DNA of 64,000 nucleotides, taken from positions 248,001 through 312,000 of the forward strand of contig JAXLYE010000001.1 in the NCBI GenBank assembly GCA_046351595.1, given 5' to 3'. This DNA is from JAXLYE01 sp046351595 (GTDB lineage Bacteria; Myxococcota_A; Polyangia; Palsa-1104; JAEUJZ01). The notes under the pieces are model-generated. The model was not told the origin of the DNA and searched no databases. It worked only from the letters and a program-made list of their open reading frames with translations. A program made the position numbers and the translations under genes. Positions within the stretch are counted from its first letter, which is position 1; every line of letters starts with the position of its first letter. Positions 63,221 to 64,000 of the stretch are shown here, in pieces.

Positions 63221-64000
63221 CGCGGCCTGCGCACGGAGGGACGACCGGGGCCCTGGCCGTCTCCCTGGTCGCCTACTTCCTCATCTTCCTCGGTTGGCCG
63301 CGCGTACGTGACGCGCTCCATCTCGCGGCCCAGGTACTCGGGCGCCAGGTGCGCGTAGAGCATCGTCATCTTCACGTCCTTGTGCCCGAGGATCTCCTGC
63401 AGCGCCAGGAGGTTCCCGCCCGCCATGACGAAGTGGCTGGCGAAGGTGTGGCGCAGCAGGTGCCAGGGGTGCCGCACCTTTCGCATCCCGAGCTCGCGCA
63501 GGAGCTCCGGCAGGCCGAGCATCGACGTCGGTCCGCCGACGCGCGACCGGCCCCTGCCGAGCGGCAGCACGGAGCCGTCCGGCGAGGGCGGGCACACCTT
63601 TTGCCACGCCCGCAGCGCCGGCACCAGCACCGACGGCAGGCGCAGGTGCCGCGCGCGCCCGCCCTTGGGACGGTCCCGGTAGCTGCGCGCCACGGTGAGC
63701 CGGAGCCGCGCAAGGTCGAGGTCCGTCCAGCGCAGCCCGAGGAGCTCGCCCTTGCGCAGGCCGGTGTGCGCGGCCAGGAGGATTCCGAGGTGCAGCATGC
63801 GGAACTCGATGCGCGCCGACGGAGCGCTGGCGCGTCGGTCCGCGGCCTCGAGCAGCGCCGCCACCTCTTCGCGCGACAGGAAGTCGAGAGCGCGCGCGGC
63901 CACCGGGCGCTCGACGCCGCGGCAGGGGTTGTTGCGGATCAGGCCCTCGCGCACGCCCCACGACAAGACGGCCGAGAGCCGCACCAGCGCCTGGCGCACC
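63217..64000 (-). CDS. Tyrosine recombinase/phage-type integrase (5' end outside window)
   Basis: The C-terminal catalytic domain of a site-specific recombinase, cut by the right edge; 261 residues are visible. The catalytic residues are all present: the first Arg in AAHTGLRKGELLGLRWTDL, a beta-hairpin Lys region (RDRPKGGRARHLRLP), HLLRHTFASHF (His-x-x-Arg), ILGHKDVKMTMLYAHL with the third His and the nucleophile Tyr. It would cut and rejoin DNA through a 3'-phosphotyrosine link. The N-terminal core-binding domain lies beyond the window. The C-terminal 30 residues are acidic then Pro/Arg-rich. No tRNA gene or direct repeat that could be an att site is visible on the near side. Confidence 0.95.
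   Translation of the reverse strand, partial: VRQALVRLSAVLSWGVREGLIRNNPCRGVERPVAARALDFLSREEVAALLEAADRRASAPSARIEFRMLHLGILLAAHTGLRKGELLGLRWTDLDLARLRLTVARSYRDRPKGGRARHLRLPSVLVPALRAWQKVCPPSPDGSVLPLGRGRSRVGGPTSMLGLPELLRELGMRKVRHPWHLLRHTFASHFVMAGGNLLALQEILGHKDVKMTMLYAHLAPEYLGREMERVTYARPTEEDEEVGDQGDGQGPGRPSVRRPR

Noticed and set aside
63220..64000. tRNA gene serving as the integrase attachment site
   Set aside because: No cloverleaf or tRNA 3' end could be found in the visible sequence near the integrase.

Overview
The window is about 72% G+C and gene-dense, with short intergenic gaps, frequent ATGA/GTGA start-stop overlaps and many GTG or TTG starts. The gene content fits a myxobacterium (Myxococcota). 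It includes a Ser/Thr protein kinase, a sigma-54 enhancer-binding protein with GAF-like sensor regions, two full chemosensory clusters, lipid-anchored Cys-rich surface proteins, Ala/Pro-rich tails and microcompartment vertex proteins. The last of these recalls Haliangium-type relatives. The lineage is inferred from content only; there is no rRNA or tRNA gene here.

Layout. 1-5.3 kb: 3' part of a GH57/DUF3536 protein, small unknowns with in-frame tandem repeats, and a Ser/Thr kinase. 5.4-10.1 kb: a tetrapyrrole operon (CcsA/HemX-like, hemA, hemC) followed by a TPR protein. 10.3-17 kb: a LysR regulator behind a perfect 20-bp palindrome, a GpsA-like protein that has lost its catalytic residues and carries six Asp-Ser-Asp-Asp-Ala-Thr-Met-type repeats, an SNase-fold protein, GT2 and GT87 glycosyltransferases, and a small unknown protein. 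17-22 kb (minus): folD, a PHP phosphoesterase and, translationally coupled to it, a 1051-residue fusion of a GH13 amylase-type enzyme with a radical SAM/SPASM-like enzyme.

22.3-23.9 kb: two tandem EutN/CcmL (BMC-P) vertex genes and a class II aldolase with a C-terminal encapsulation-peptide-like helix, which looks like a satellite microcompartment locus. 23.9-29.2 kb: a cysM-like gene overlapping a JAMM (Mec/CysO-peptidase-type) gene, a HEAT protein behind a near-consensus sigma-70 promoter, a PilZ protein and a Cys-rich lipoprotein. 29.6-32.5 kb: a class A penicillin-binding protein.

32.7-50 kb: chemosensory cluster 1 on the plus strand (cheY, cheA, cheW, cheW, HEAT protein, cheR, cheB) faces cluster 2 on the minus strand (cheW, cheR-TPR, cheW, mcp, cheA-REC, cheB). 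Two paralogous double-receiver proteins bracket cluster 2, and a lower-GC, repeat-containing, gene-poor stretch lies at its upstream edge. 51.5-58 kb: tlyA, hutI, a lipoprotein with a GON domain and a sigma-54 activator. 58-64 kb: secreted unknowns, a degenerate FMN hydroxy-acid oxidase, an alpha-oxoamine synthase, a caspase-like gene that overlaps it tail to tail, and a tyrosine recombinase cut off by the window end. This last part looks more rearranged than the rest.

The most unusual items are the GH13-radical SAM fusion, the GpsA-like pseudoenzyme with acidic Thr repeats, and the BMC satellite locus with its tagged aldolase.
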